This document shows, one piece after another, positions 12,401 through 23,469 of a stretch of DNA of 64,000 bases. Within the stretch, counting starts at the first letter, position 1. Each line of letters starts with the position of its first letter. The notes beneath the pieces were generated by a model. The model had not been told where the DNA came from and did not search any database. It was given only the letters and a program-made list of their open reading frames with translations. The translations under genes were made by a program, and so were the position numbers. This DNA comes from Litoditis marina. Lineage: Eukaryota; Nematoda; Chromadorea; Rhabditida; Rhabditidae. The DNA lies in the NCBI GenBank assembly GCA_964036275.1, contig OZ038439.1, positions 4,826,412-4,890,411 of the forward strand, read 5' to 3'.

Positions 12401-15394
12401 GAATGGGGGGTAGGGTAATACTGCTGGTACGGGTTGTAGCCCTGCAACTCTCAGGCTCACCGTTGTTAATACTTTTTTGACCTATTTTCTATCAGTCGTT
12501 CACCTTTTTCACTTCAAACACCCTCTCGTGGAAAAAATACATAACAGAGCCAAACCCTGCGCAACTTTTTCTCTAGTTCATGCGGTTTTTCATGAACCTA
12601 TCGTGATAGGTTGGCACCCAAAACCTTATTTGTCACCTGATTAGGGGTGATGGGGAACCGTGCGAATGTGTTTCTCATTGAATATCCGACTGTTGGAATG
12701 ACGGGGGACGGAAGGACACTGGAGGGACACTCGGTGGGGAGAACGCATCTGGAAAAGAGGGAAGATGAGAACATAAAGTGGTTAAATACAAAAACAGAAA
12801 CAGAACTGGAAGACGATAGGAGAACAGGGTTTCTTGGGTTTCTTGGAAGGTTGTTTATACTATTAGTCAATTGCACCGTCACGTGAAACTTGTTAAACAC
12901 GGCAGCACTTAGAAACGTGCAACTACAAAGTGCACGATGCCCCATTATAATAGAAATTTCACGTAACTATTCAATTTACTTCTAGTATAATACATCTTCC
13001 TACAGCTCCTACAAAGCGAAACTGCTGAAATAATAGAGACAGAAACATTTGGGAACTGCTCTAAGAAGTATGAATTATTACAACGAGGTTAGTGTGTACT
13101 GCTAATTGTGAGGGCAAAAGAAGGCAGATATGGGCGAGTGACAAACCTCGAGTGTAGTGGATTCTCCCCGTTCTCCAAAATATAAGGAACGCGACAGAAG
13201 CAGCCGGAAACACATCTCTCGTGACATCTGAATGGGATTAAAACTCTTTTTCGGCACGACATCAATTGCGCGATCTTATTCTTCTAGTTAACTTACCAGT
13301 TCAGAATATGAACAAGTATTGGCCACAATCCAAAACAACCGGCCTCATGAGGATTCAATCACTCAAACAACAAAAATCATTGTGTGTTCTACGCCAAAAA
13401 CAATTATCTTTTTTTAACTACTTTTCCTTTACGGAGTTGGCATAATTTTAATGAACTCCATCAGCGTACAGATTTTTTCGTTTTTTCAACATCATGATGT
13501 ATCGTAAGTATGGAACCAACTATACCTGGGTACATTCCTATTCTGACAGCTAACCGGACAGGCCGACCCGCATGCCATTTTTATGACCTATATTCAAATT
13601 CATACTATAACGTCTTCATTTTCTACGTGGACTCCTACAGTAAGTGGAGTTACTGTAGCAGCCCACGTGGAAACGACAAGTACCATACCTGGGTACATTC
13701 CTATTCTGGCAGCTGACCGGACAGGCCGACCCGCACCCCTGATACTGCCTTCTCTCATCCGAGCAATGGGTGGTGACGTCATACTGGGCACAGGAGACGC
13801 GAGAGACGCAGGGCGAGTGCTGCGAACCGTCGCGGCGCAGGAAACCTGGAAACTCATGACTTCGAGATTCAGTACTCGTAACTACTTGTAACTAGTACCT
13901 TCTAACTAGAAAAACTACTTGTAAAGAAACCTGAAAAAGTATAGTTCGTTCCACTCCCACCTACCTACCATCATTCCCACACTACTAATGAAATTTATTA
14001 TCGGAGATGTAAACAAGTTCTGCAGTCGACTCTTGTTTCTTCCCAATTACAAAAAAACGTTCCCACATGTTTTTAACAAAGTTGAAATTCGCGCTGAGAA
14101 ACGGTCAATTAAACGTCGATTGTGTGCAAGAATTTTAGTAGGTGTGAATATTGTACATTTCCCTCCACTTTTAAAAAAAAATCCTGTTCCTTTTTCACAA
14201 ACCAAAAAGATTGATGGCATTCGAGTATGGTTTCTGCCGTTCGTGACTGCTATTGAAATGCCCTTTCTGAGCTGGATTAGCTGGTAGAGCAAGGTCGAGA
14301 GGGGAGGAGAGGGAGGAGGGGAGAGGGGAGAGAGAGAGAGAGAGGAGAGGTTAGAGAGGGAAAAGAGGGGGAGAGAGAGCGAGGTAAAAAAAGGTGAGAG
14401 ATATAATGACGTCGGAAAATAACAGTGGGCAAAAGAATATAATTAAAAGAGAAATAAAAGAGAGAGAGAGGGAGGGGGAGAGAAAACATTTGCATGTAGA
14501 TCATGGAGACACAGCCTGTCTACGTCTCCTAGACCTGCACACTCTCTCACTTGTTCTCTAACCTGGTTGACATTGGCATCCCGGCTGACAGGTGGGGGAT
14601 GGGCATGGGAGTACTGTAGGATCCGCGCAGGACCCCTGACAGGGAGAGTGACACGCGGAAAACTGCTCATTTGCTCCACACAAAAGGGTAGTCGCGTGGG
14701 GTGTCACTGAATTATTGATTGATTTGTTGACAAACAAAAATCTTGAAACAAACAAATTAATGTGAATTTTTCATAGACGTGTATTCTTGTAGTTTACAAG
14801 TTATACGTGATCACCCGTTTCGTAGCTTCTAAGTGAATTACTAACTTGGAAAGATAAATTTTATGTTCTTGAAAACGTTCCGAAGTTTTATATTCTAATT
14901 GCGATTGTGCCTAGTGTTGTAACAGTTAATTTTGTAAAACAATTTCTTGTCAAAATATAACTGTGCAGAGCTCTTAGTAGTCGTCCCGTTATAGAACGGA
15001 CAACAGTGGTATTCTCCATTTTTATACGCTCAATGAAACGCCGCACAAGCCGTTCAGATGACTTGTTCGGAGCTGGAGAGCGAGGTGCACCGGGCGGGGA
15101 TCGAACCCGCGAGCGATAGGTGATAGCGAGCACACAAGCAGTTGGCCACCTGACTCATGAGAAGGGAAGCAAAAGCTGAGGACACATTTCGCTTCACTTT
15201 CTTACCGGATTAGTGGGGGGGGGGGGGGGGGAGGGGGGGGGGGGGGTGAAAAGCATATTGTTAGTTAGAAATAAAATATTAGTATTGAAGCAATTAAACA
15301 TTCATTTAAAGTGCGGGAACGTTGAGGTTGATCTGAAATTATAATTTATTGAATATGGAAAGCTTTAATCGAAAGGATATACAGAATATTATTA

Positions 15395-15427
<33 letters not shown>

Positions 15428-18400
15428 GAACTGACATGAACGTTTTGCTTTATGGTTTTTCTTTGTGTATATTAATTATGTAAAATTCTTTACTTGTGTA
15501 AAAGTGGAATAATTCCAAGAGAGAGGGAAGCCCGGCTCAGATTGGCTTCTGTCCAATTGGCCATCCACTCCTCAGTACATTCCCAGCCAATTGGTCAGCC
15601 ACGTTTGTAGCGGTTTTGACTAGAGAGTGTGCAGGTCAGAGAGACGCAGACGTCTGCGGCGTAATTGACCTGCACACTCTCTCGCTTTTGTAGCTGGCCA
15701 ATCGCAAAAAGTTGGCGCCAATCGTTCTGAGTTGTAGCGGCCTCGACGAGAAAGTTTGCTGGTTAAACAGGCGCAGAGACGTCTGCGGTCTCATTGACCT
15801 GCATGTTATCTCGCTTTTGTGGTTGACCTATCGGTCAATATCGGCGCCAATCGTTCCTAGGGGCTATATACTATATAACCAAATGCCAAAAGTTAATAAT
15901 ATAACACTTAAACCGTTTTCCTATTAAGAATTGAAAGTACTATGAGTAGAAAAAATATATATAACGGTATGATCAAGTTCTCACCAGGTGTGGTGCACAC
16001 ATTGGTCCCCTCCAGGGGACAGCATTTCTTCGTCCCATAACAGTCCTCATCGCAATAACAGACCATGGAGGAGGAGTCGGAGGAGGGGCGGATGCGGGGA
16101 CAACTACCAGTACGGGATACGGCGCACGAGGTCTGACATCGAACAGCTACATTTTCGGACATTTGTGTATTCCTCTCTTCCATTTTTTTCGCGCTCTCTC
16201 TCTTTCTCTTTGGCTCTTCTTCTTTTCATTCTCTCTCTCCAGTACGGAAGATGACATGAAGTCTGAGATGGAAGTTCCCATACTCTCCTGATCTCTCGTT
16301 CTCTCTTTCTATTCATCTACCGCTCTTCATTTCTCTCTCTCTCTCCCTCCCTTCCTCTCTTTTTCTCTGCCCCCTCTAACCCACCGTGCTCTTTCTCCTC
16401 ATCTCGTCCCTCACAAGTGCCGCCTTGACTGCCAAATTCATTTGCTTCCTTCTTTTCACTTCACAATTCCATTCTGATTCCTCCTGTTTTTCTCCATATT
16501 TCGTGACGCACCAACACTTGTCGGTTCCCGCCAGACACTGTCTGGAAAATCAATCGATATCTATCAAATACACTAATTTTCATAGAAAAGCTTGAGAAAA
16601 AACAAACATTTTTAACGATTTTTCTGTTAAACTGAACTTACACATTTCTTCTTGGTGAGCCACTGTCTGTAAAATGAATCGATAACTATCAAATACGATG
16701 TTAGAAGGCCAGTATGAAAAACCTTACGATCGAACTCGTTCCAATCGGCTAAACATAACATTTTCCCATTTATGCGTTAAACAATGAACATTGCTCAGAT
16801 TTGTTAAACTGATGTTACCTATTCCTTGCGTCTCGTGGTGCACACTGAGAAGTTCGAATGATTTTTCATCTCCATTATGAACAGTTTATCACAATTATTG
16901 TGTTTACCTCACCGTGACTACGGTATCACCCACTTTTTTCTGTACAGTCTCCCGTCACTCTCGCACTGCGGAATGGCTTTTCCCATGACTTCACTGGCTG
17001 CCAGTTTGTCAAGGAAAAGTCGACGTCGTTGGGCACAAACTACAATTATCGATTTTTCAAACGAAAAAAAAAACGATAGTTCGATCAACTGTCTCGTTTT
17101 TACGCTCAAAAGCTGAACAGCATGTTCTGCTCCATTCTCGTTCTAGAATTCGGTATTCAAACGCATATAAAAATGCTGAGTGTTATTTCTTTTCGTTGTG
17201 TTTATAGGTTTTCTCGCCTATGTTAAGAGAGTTTAAATTCTTCATGCAACTGTTTTTAAGTTTGCTTAGTTAATGGAAACAGAGCGTTCATTTCGTTTAG
17301 TTAGTGTATCTTTTCTCGTTTTCCGTGTGCGAATTCAACCATAAAATTCATGTTTAGTTGTTTCAATTCCTTTTTGTTTCGGATTTAATGATGTCATAAA
17401 AGCAACTACGGCAAGGTCAGAAAACAATTTCGATTTCAACATAAAATCATAAACTTTCGCAAGATATATTGAACAAAAACTTTTACAGTTCATTACTGAG
17501 TTATTAATTCCTCCTTCCTTCGCTAAACTGCAAAAATCAATTGAATATACAGATAATACCATACCTATATGAACTTTCACGATGATTCTCCTCCTAGTAC
17601 TTTGATCAGTTTTATGAGAACGTTAACTTGTTTCGAAATATATTTTCAACTCATACGGTGCCCCCTACTACGGAAGAATAACAAAGAATATACTTTGTGA
17701 ATCGTTTCAAAACACACCTGCACAACACTTTCCCTGCGCACATACAGTATCCCCGGAGCACTGGTTGTCCGTGGAGCATCGTGTGACCCAATCCGAACCA
17801 TCCGGACACTTTTCTTCCAGGTCATTCGATTGCGAGACAGTGTTATGCGTGAGAAAAAGCGGTTGCGGCTGAGGAAACGTGGGCTCGAGATCGGCTGTGA
17901 ACGGTTAGTCGGGTTAGGCAGCGGTTATAGCAGCGGTTATACGTTCCGCGAAGAGAGTTTCACGTAACACTTGAAACTTGCAACGTGAAAGTTTCTCAAC
18001 AGTGGAACATAGAAAAGCAGCAAACGAGAAAAGAACGTTGTGAATACTCAAGCGAATAGGTAATATCATGAATAAACTACCAGAACAGCGTTAAAAAAAA
18101 CGTGTGCGAAGCAAATCTGATCAAGATTGTGAGCCAAGAAAAGATAAAGCATCGCGGGAAAACGGTCGCGTAAAACGGAGAAAATATCAATAATATTTTC
18201 ACGTGGACTCGCATGGCTAAGCTCAACTCACTATCATTCTGATGTGCGAAATGGGAAGTTTGTGGGCTCGGACAGCAAAATCCGCCATCACACGTTTCGC
18301 CAGTGAAGCAATCAGCCTAAAAGTAGGAGTCGTGAATATCAAAACTCTTCTTGGAAAAACGTTCTCCTCAGTTCACCAACACCGAATTATGTTTGATATG

Positions 18401-18954
18401 CCACTGAAGAAAAATTAAAAAAGTTTGTTCAGAACACGCAAAAAAAGGAAAATCTTTCCATAAACCTATACTTTGCTCGTTTCAATAAACCAGAGATTTA
18501 CTATTCACATAAACTATAAACTATTAGCTAGACATTGAAGGAGAAAGTTCGTTTCCCATTTTACCTGAACCCGACATCTATAGTAGGAATATCGCTTGTC
18601 CGAGCACTGTCGACAAGAACCGGCTGCTTGACAAAATCCTGAATGTGGGGTTCCGATCAAAAGTGGAAAACAAATAACAAAATACTGCTAGCACTATTCG
18701 TTTACATGCTTACTCACACCAAAAATGTAATTTCGATGTGGTGAAGCGTTCAGCGTGTTCACAAAATGTTGTAGAACAAAACCGTATGAATACGTGACAA
18801 TTTTGATTTGTTATCAAGTTAATTATTCACCTATAAACACTAAAGCTCTTCTTTTATCTTCAAAAGTAAACGAAGTAAAACTGAGAACCAACTCACTCAA
18901 ATGTGCCTCGATGCCGGAAATTAGAAGGAGGAACTGAAGAAGAAATCGAAGCAT
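456..18954 (-). CDS. Secreted multidomain protein: TG1, two WAP, six TIL domains and C-terminal SOD-like domain
   Basis: Spliced model of 27 exons, 2931 nt, 976 residues; all phases agree and the frame stays open. Exons: 18897-18954, 18565-18638, 18232-18316, 17718-17894, 16934-17039, 16415-16541, 15985-16132, 14563-14706, 13689-13845, 13147-13227, 12637-12748, 12324-12441, 11308-11402, 10988-11094, 7801-7891, 6803-6874, 6400-6496, 5765-5976, 5272-5341, 4888-4976, 4483-4605, 3814-3937, 3422-3495, 3023-3107, 2485-2625, 1344-1428, 456-534. Residues 1-18 are a signal peptide (MLRFLLQFLLLISG). Cys-rich modules follow (20-131), then thyroglobulin-1 (133-193, with CWCV), WAP-like (220-258), TIL domains at 268-325, 334-393, 447-506, 516-575 and 579-637, a Thr-rich linker (645-687), WAP (718-757), TIL (759-816) and SOD-like (848-976). 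Each TIL has ten cysteines. TIL, WAP and TG1 families commonly inhibit extracellular proteases, so a secreted inhibitor or scaffold role is inferred. The weakest link is the exon 6/7 junction. Confidence 0.85.
2345..2410 (-). pseudogene. Decayed copy of SOD exon 3' end plus donor
   Basis: This segment matches the 3' part and splice donor of exon 2485-2625: both read as AxTASLGDLQ followed by a GTT donor. It lies in the downstream intron, carries substitutions, and has a stop upstream in the same frame. It is best explained as a tandem duplication across the exon-intron boundary. Confidence 0.7.
2755..2822 (-). pseudogene. Decayed copy of SOD exon 5' end plus acceptor
   Basis: Reads TTTTCAG followed by NITDLSTGSHAIVLHQY, nearly identical to the start of exon 2485-2625 (NITGLSTGSHAIVLHQYGD), then diverges and soon stops. 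The acceptor is intact and in the same phase, so it could act as a decoy or rare alternative exon, but no in-frame donor is evident. Confidence 0.7.
3565..3810. repeat. CT-rich low-complexity tract
   Basis: About 240 bp of imperfect TCTC/CCCT, ending at the intron donor of exon 3814-3937. Long frames here are artefacts of the repeat. Confidence 0.9.
4063..4234. mobile_element. Foldback MITE, family B copy 1
   Basis: The ends are inverted repeats: AGTACGTATGCTAGAAGATC near 4064 and its imperfect complement near 4215-4234. The centre holds CGCTCTGCCGAACTATTTCGCGCC and GTAAGAGCAGAGAAATAGCG. Related copies lie at 21322-21495 and 23470-23635. This one sits in an intron of the SOD/TIL gene and has no coding capacity. 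Confidence 0.75.
7280..7500. promoter_or_regulatory. GC-rich island with two TATA-like boxes inside an intron
   Basis: About 200 bp of GC-rich, CpG-rich sequence in otherwise AT-rich intron (6875-7800). TATATAAAA occurs at about 7286 and CTATATAG at about 7382, both just next to GGCGCC-type sequence. An internal promoter, a solo LTR-like fragment or a noncoding RNA promoter are all possible. No ORF is supported. Confidence 0.35.
8171..8328. repeat. 21-bp tandem array containing GCCTAA
   Basis: Seven copies start at 8171, 8192, 8223, 8244, 8265, 8286 and 8307; the unit is CGTCCGAATCGCCTAACCCTC. Two inverted partial units lie at 10164-10180 and 10198-10216. GCCTAA is the complement of the nematode telomere hexamer TTAGGC, but here it is embedded in a longer unit. 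Confidence 0.9.
8536..8900 (-). pseudogene. Broken coding remnant inside the transposon
   Basis: The minus strand shows a protein-like 3' exon at 8536-8695 (LIDNVDLERQAAVKDKMETF through AFYKSHKKKK and a stop). Upstream at about 8726-8870 is ATHPELSVLLQQVEKED. The two parts do not join in phase: there is an in-frame TAA near 8848, and a 22-bp direct duplication at about 8736-8780 (TTTCTGAGCATGTGCTTCG) shifts the frame. Further upstream (8866-9348) the frame is open but low in complexity. I do not recognise the family. Confidence 0.5.
10566..10645 (+). pseudogene. tRNA-Leu-like pseudogene or tRNA-derived SINE
   Basis: TGGCCGAGTGGTCTAAGGCGC is a perfect Leu/Ser-type D arm (A box), and GGTTCGATCCCC 50 bp later is a B box. 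The anticodon stem lacks a base and the acceptor ends do not pair, so a working tRNA is unlikely. Confidence 0.6.
11560..12170. repeat. GGAATT-type minisatellite with internal inversions
   Basis: Imperfect tandem GAATTGGAATTG units separated by ~60 bp spacers. Part of the array is in the opposite orientation (CAATTCCAATTC), so hairpins can form. It lies in the intron between exons 11308-11402 and 12324-12441; the long minus-strand frame across it is repeat-derived. Confidence 0.85.
12856..12988. mobile_element. MITE family A copy 1 (~130 bp)
   Basis: Ends TATACTA.TAGTCAATTG and CAATTTACTTCTAGTATA are inverted. The centre has GTCACGTGAAA, AACACGGCAGCAC, AACGTGCAACTAC and AAAGTGCAC. Four further copies lie near 42317, 43413, 43855 and 50124. 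Confidence 0.75.
13515..13576 (-). pseudogene. Decayed copy of TIL exon 3' end plus donor
   Basis: Nearly identical to 13681-13740, the end of exon 13689-13845: both encode CGSACPVSCQNRNVP followed by a GTAT donor. The copy sits about 165 bp into the following intron, with no matching acceptor-side exon portion. Confidence 0.75.
14296..14480. repeat. GA-rich low-complexity tract
   Basis: Imperfect GAGAG/GGGGAGA runs with short interruptions, between two TIL exons. Confidence 0.85.
15085..15158 (-). pseudogene. tRNA-derived sequence
   Basis: On the minus strand the A-box-like TGGCCAACTGCTTGTGTGC is followed by a perfect T arm (GCGGG TTCGATC CCCGC). The presumed acceptor strands do not pair, which argues for a tRNA-derived SINE or pseudogene. 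Confidence 0.5.
15213..15246. repeat. Poly-G tract
   Basis: Run of G interrupted by one A and ending in GGTG. A candidate quadruplex and a likely sequencing-length error site. Confidence 0.9.
15384..15427. repeat. (ATT)n microsatellite
   Basis: TTA/ATT trinucleotide run in an intron of the SOD/TIL gene. Confidence 0.95.
15540..15865. repeat. Tandem pair of palindromic repeats
   Basis: The core GAGAGTGTGCAGGTCA and its complement TGACCTGCACACTCTC flank CAGACGTCTGCGG at 15626-15682. A second diverged copy follows about 130 bp later (15735-15860) with GACGTCTGCGG and GACCTGCATGTTATCTCGC. A fragment also lies at 14500-14550. Confidence 0.7.
16190..16365. repeat. CT-rich low-complexity tract
   Basis: Imperfect CTCTCT/TTCT in the intron between exons 15985-16132 and 16415-16541. 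Confidence 0.85.
16650..16690 (-). pseudogene. Decayed copy of thyroglobulin-1 exon start plus acceptor
   Basis: The true exon begins ACAGTGTCTGGC at 16541, with TCTATCAAATA in its upstream intron. At 16676 the same arrangement reappears as ACAGTGGCTCAC, with AACTATCAAATA upstream. The copy ends in a good GTAAGT donor after 25 nt. As a cassette it would break the CWCV frame, so it is probably a relic. Confidence 0.6.
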
Positions 18955-18965
18955 CGCTGGAAATT
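18955..18965 (-). promoter_or_regulatory. Likely trans-splice acceptor before the SOD/TIL gene start
   Basis: On the minus strand AAATTTCCAG lies two bases before the ATG at 18954. In Caenorhabditis an acceptor placed this close to a start codon usually receives the SL1 leader. It supports this ATG as the true start, because it opens directly into a signal peptide. Confidence 0.5.
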
Positions 18966-19364
18966 TATAAATGGAAATTCACAAACAAACATTTAGAACA
19001 TTCAGTAAACAACATAAGTCAAGTTAGATGGACTGTAGCTAATCTACGCAGCTTTAGTGTTGATCTACAAGAACGCGATCAAATCAATTCTTTCTAAATT
19101 TAAGAAAAGCTCAAACATAGAGAACATAAAGACGTTAAATTATTAGTAAGAAACTATAGTAGTATTCAGCAGCACATAGAATCTACGAAACGAAGACGTC
19201 TGTATATAATCGACATTATAGTTCGTTTCATTCCCCCTGAGACTCAAGTTGACATTCACAAAGGAGAAATTCAGTCTTGTAATTCGATAGTTAGTTATGT
19301 GAGCTTCATTTTATGTGAATCTGTAGACTGAAACAGTGTGAAAACAAAGCAAAAAAACCTATTT

Positions 19365-19462
19365 TATAATAATAATATAATAATACTAATAACAATAATA
19401 ATAATAATATATAATAATAATTATTATTATATTATTATTATATTATATATTATTATATTAGA
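19365..19462. repeat. (TAA/ATT)n microsatellite
   Basis: About 100 bp of AAT then ATT trinucleotides; the two orientations meet and could fold back. Confidence 0.95.
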
Positions 19463-21321
19463 AACTTATTTTGAAGTTCTGGTTCATGTTTATGGTTAAA
19501 AAGATGCAAACGAATCAATTGTGTGTGAAATAGGCGGAAAACGTGGGGTAACCCGAGAGAACGAGACTAAATTGCATGGTTTGTGGCACCAAATTGGTAA
19601 AGACAGGTGGTATATACCATTCTTTTTATGTCTCACCTGGAAAAGGGGGCGGGGCTTAGAGAGAAAGGTTAGAGGGCAAACGTAATCCCCTCTAAATACA
19701 TGCAAAATGACATTGAAAACAGGAATCGGGAGAAAGGATGGGGGAGAGTGGTTGAAAAGTAGTAGAAAGTTGGTTAGACAGGGTATGAAGGTTAGCTGAG
19801 CTGGAAAGTTTTTGAAATGCATTTGTCTCTTAAATAAGATCAATAATACGGAATATAGTTAGTGAAAAACGTTATCTGATAAGTTTTATCAAATACTGAA
19901 AATTGTGAATGCTTAAAGGGGGGAGAAAGGAAAGCTAGTTTGGGTATCCCGGGGTACCTAAATATAACGTTACGCGCGCTAAAACCGACTGAAACATGTG
20001 AACCGTATGCAATTTAGGTTCGTTAGTTTGAATTGAAAGTTATACTTATCGGTTTCTCTTGATAAGCTCTTCCATATAAACTTTCCTTTCTGTTCCCCTT
20101 TAATTGTTCGTTTCAATCAAAGAACCAAAACCGAGATGGTACTCATCAGTTTTTCAGTCGTGAGATGGATTTACCGTGTTCAGAGTAATTTTCTTACACG
20201 TATAGTTCGTTTCACCAATCGATGAATTTCTACAGTAATCTGTCGAATATTCATGAGCATTTATCTAATCAACAAACATAATTTCATATTTATTGTTTTC
20301 TATGCTGGTAGTAACCAATGTGGAAAACAGAATCGCGAAGTTTAAGCTATTTGCAATACCTATAGGATATTGAAAATTCACTCAAAAGTTTAATAATATC
20401 ACTGTAGAGGGCCATTGTTTCGTGAAACAGACTATAGCCCAACGAGTTTTGTCGCTGGCCGGTTCCAGAATTTTGAAATGCCTGGAATTTTCAAAAGTGC
20501 TGTAAAATCTCAAAAACTCCGCAAATGTACAACTACCTCAAGTCGGTCAAATGCACATGTTTCGCTCCATGCTGTTTGCTAGTTTGATCTTCAGTTTGAT
20601 TGGTCCTTCAAACTGCAATAACATGTATTGCAGTGTAGAGAACCGAAAAAGCGTTGAGATTGGTTCACATAATAATTATTCTTCGAATTAAAATTAATGA
20701 AGTGTAGGGAATCGAACCTCAAGTCAATATAATCACTCCTTATTGAGTATTTCGAAACATTGTTTGTCCATAACGGGTATAACGGGATAACGGGTGGGTC
20801 CGAACCCGAAATTGGTCCACAACGGTGCTTCACTGGTTCCCCTATAACCAAACGCGCCGAGTTGGACGTCCAAAAGCAAGATGGCACGATGACTTCAAAA
20901 ATATCCTGGGGAGCACTTGGATCCGCGAAGCCCGGGCTCTGACCGATGTTTGGAAATTAGCCTTCCCCCGTTGAAGCCGTACGTGAAGCATGAAGCTGAG
21001 AGAACACCAAGTGATACTATGTGTCAAAATACATGAATGCGTTGAATAAATATTCTAAATATTCTAAACGGGTGTTATACTCGATTTCCTTCCCATACTG
21101 ACCTTCTACAGTATCCAGTATCAAATCGAGTCTACAGAATGAAGACGTATACACTTGGATACCAACAATACATGACCAGATAAGTAAATCATAAAAGACC
21201 AAAAGAAACATATTATGTTCGAGGATCATAGGTACAATTTCGTACTGTTTCGTGTTTCGCATGTAAAGTAATGATGAACAGATTTGAAATCAACTTCGAG
21301 TTATCGAATTTGTAGTTCACG

Positions 21322-21495
21322 GTACGTTTCGAATGCTAGAGTATCCCGGTACCTTCGTTCAATCCTGTGTCTCTCGCTCTGCTTTACTATTTCGCGCCAC
21401 TCGTATCCAGACGGGATGTAAGAGCAGAAAAATAGCGTATGTTTGAGGAGACGCAGGATGGGAAGAAGGTGCCCGGATCGTATATAATACCGCCT
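21322..21495. mobile_element. Foldback MITE, family B copy 2
   Basis: Shares CTCTCGCTCTGC, CTATTTCGCGCCACT, GGGATGTAAGAGCAGA and AATAGCGTATGTTTGAGGAG with the copies at 4063 and 23470, with inverted ends. Confidence 0.75.
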
Positions 21496-21979
21496 CAGAG
21501 ATTTTAAAATTAATAGTTGGGTGAAAGTATTCGTACTTATTTTCTTTTTAAGTCTGAAAAAATTATCTTGAAAGAGACTTTCCGTGAACTATTGAGATTA
21601 AATAATAGGATTCCATTTCATATTTGGCTGTCTACTATCTATTCTGATTTGCTGAACCTTGAAAATAAGTGAATTGTTTTGTGTACAATGTTCATCACAT
21701 TTTGCAAGTTAGTTGATAGGTATTGATGTTTCTCTGGTTTGTGCTTCTGTGTACTATTTTGCAAAAAATAGGTGATAAATCTTGAATTACCATAGTTTCT
21801 CATACACACCCCTTTTTTCAGTCCTAACCACCTTTTTATAGTTATATGAATGTTCTCAGTAAAATATTAACTCAAAAATAGTTTCGACCCTCATTCAAGA
21901 CGATTTGTGAGTTTTTGCTTTCTCAGAAATTGGGCTTCTCATTTTAATTCACCTAAAATAGGTTTAGGGAACATTGACT

Positions 21980-22335
21980 TTTTACCCCCCACCTTTCTGA
22001 ATTTGTATTGCGTTTGGGGAATTGTAGTTTGACCCCCCACCGGGGGGTGATAATTAAATTTATCACCTGCAATACAAAAGTTTGAGGGTGGGGGGTGAAA
22101 AGTAAACATTTCCGGTATTGAAGTTCAGCCCCCCACTCGTTGAAGTTTTACCCCCCACCATTGAAGTTCTACCCCCCGCCGACCCAAGTGGGGGGTAAAT
22201 AGTGAATGTCGAAGTTGAATTTTGACCCCCCCCCCCTCTCCTAGATTTTCAGGTTTTAGCTTGGGTGGGGGGTTGAAGTGCTACGGGGGGGGGGGGGGGA
22301 CTCAACTAAAGTGGGGGGGGGGCGATACTTCAATT
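21980..22335. repeat. G/C-run degenerate repeat
   Basis: Alternating TTGAAGTT-like spacers and runs of 6-13 C or G (GGGGGTGAAAAGTA, TTTACCCCCCACC). Runs on both strands could form quadruplexes or long hairpins. Confidence 0.8.
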
Positions 22336-23222
22336 TTCCCTAGGTTTATTCATACTAATTCGGCCACAGTTTCGTTTGCGACTGGGTGAGCCAAAACTTG
22401 TCAAAATCGGTCGAGCACTCCAGTCAGATATGGTACAGTCCTCGTCTTCCGTACGTTCACCTCTACCGTTAAAGGGTTTGTAGAAATTACACACTTTGAC
22501 CTTTCACGGTTTTTTCTGGCTTCAGACGTGATATTTGCTCTTTTTTCTGCATGTGGCGATAAAAGTGCACTTCTTATATCTCCGTGATTATTGCAGGGTG
22601 GTAATATTGACTTGACTTCGCGGTGTTGACTCGAATATAAATTTGCATATCAACAATCTTCAACTAAATATTAACGGAAAAATGTGCGTGATGTTGTAGA
22701 CAAAAAACACCAACGAAATTATAGATATCTTGGTTTTAGACATTAACAAAACAATCAGAACGTTCTTGAACCAAACTGTTCCACTCCACGTACGTGGAAA
22801 AATTTTGACATCGTGATTTCGAAGTATCGATCGAAACGTAATGGAACCAAACTACAAACAAGCTTTGGTAAGAGATAACTTTTTAAACCGAACCTTCTCC
22901 CAAACATTCAAGATCTCACCGATACAGAACACCTTGTGAATGGTGGATAAAAACTCGTGCTCTCAAACGAGGTAACACACCGAAAATGACCTTTATGCTC
23001 ACACGCTTCACGCTCACGTACACGTGCCACGGTACACATATTTTCTCATCATCTTGATGAATTTTTTTGTCCGTCACTTCGTGACCTTTTTCCATCCTAA
23101 TCTGTTGCTATTTCTATTGCTAAGCGCGTAACAGGAATACCATTCTTTCTATCTATTTTTTTCCTTTTTTATCCAACAATTGGAGTGCCACATTTCAAAA
23201 TGTGGAAAGTCACATGTTGAAT

Positions 23223-23252
23223 AAATCTATTCTATTCTATTCTATTCTATTA
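23223..23252. repeat. (TTCTA)n pentanucleotide repeat
   Basis: About six TTCTA units. Confidence 0.9.
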
Positions 23253-23469
23253 CATATGGCAGAATGAATTATTATTTGTGGAGTAACGCTCATGTGAAGA
23301 TGAGCTCACTGACTTTTTGGAGATGGTGGAATGGTGTAGTGGCACCACTCGAAAGGTGACACGTGCGACCCCCACCACTGCCGAACCGGGGCATTAATCC
23401 TTCCGTGGGCGATGAATTGGTAGTAGAATATTCACAAAAGTTGAAGCCTCCCCGAATGCTCCCTGTCGA

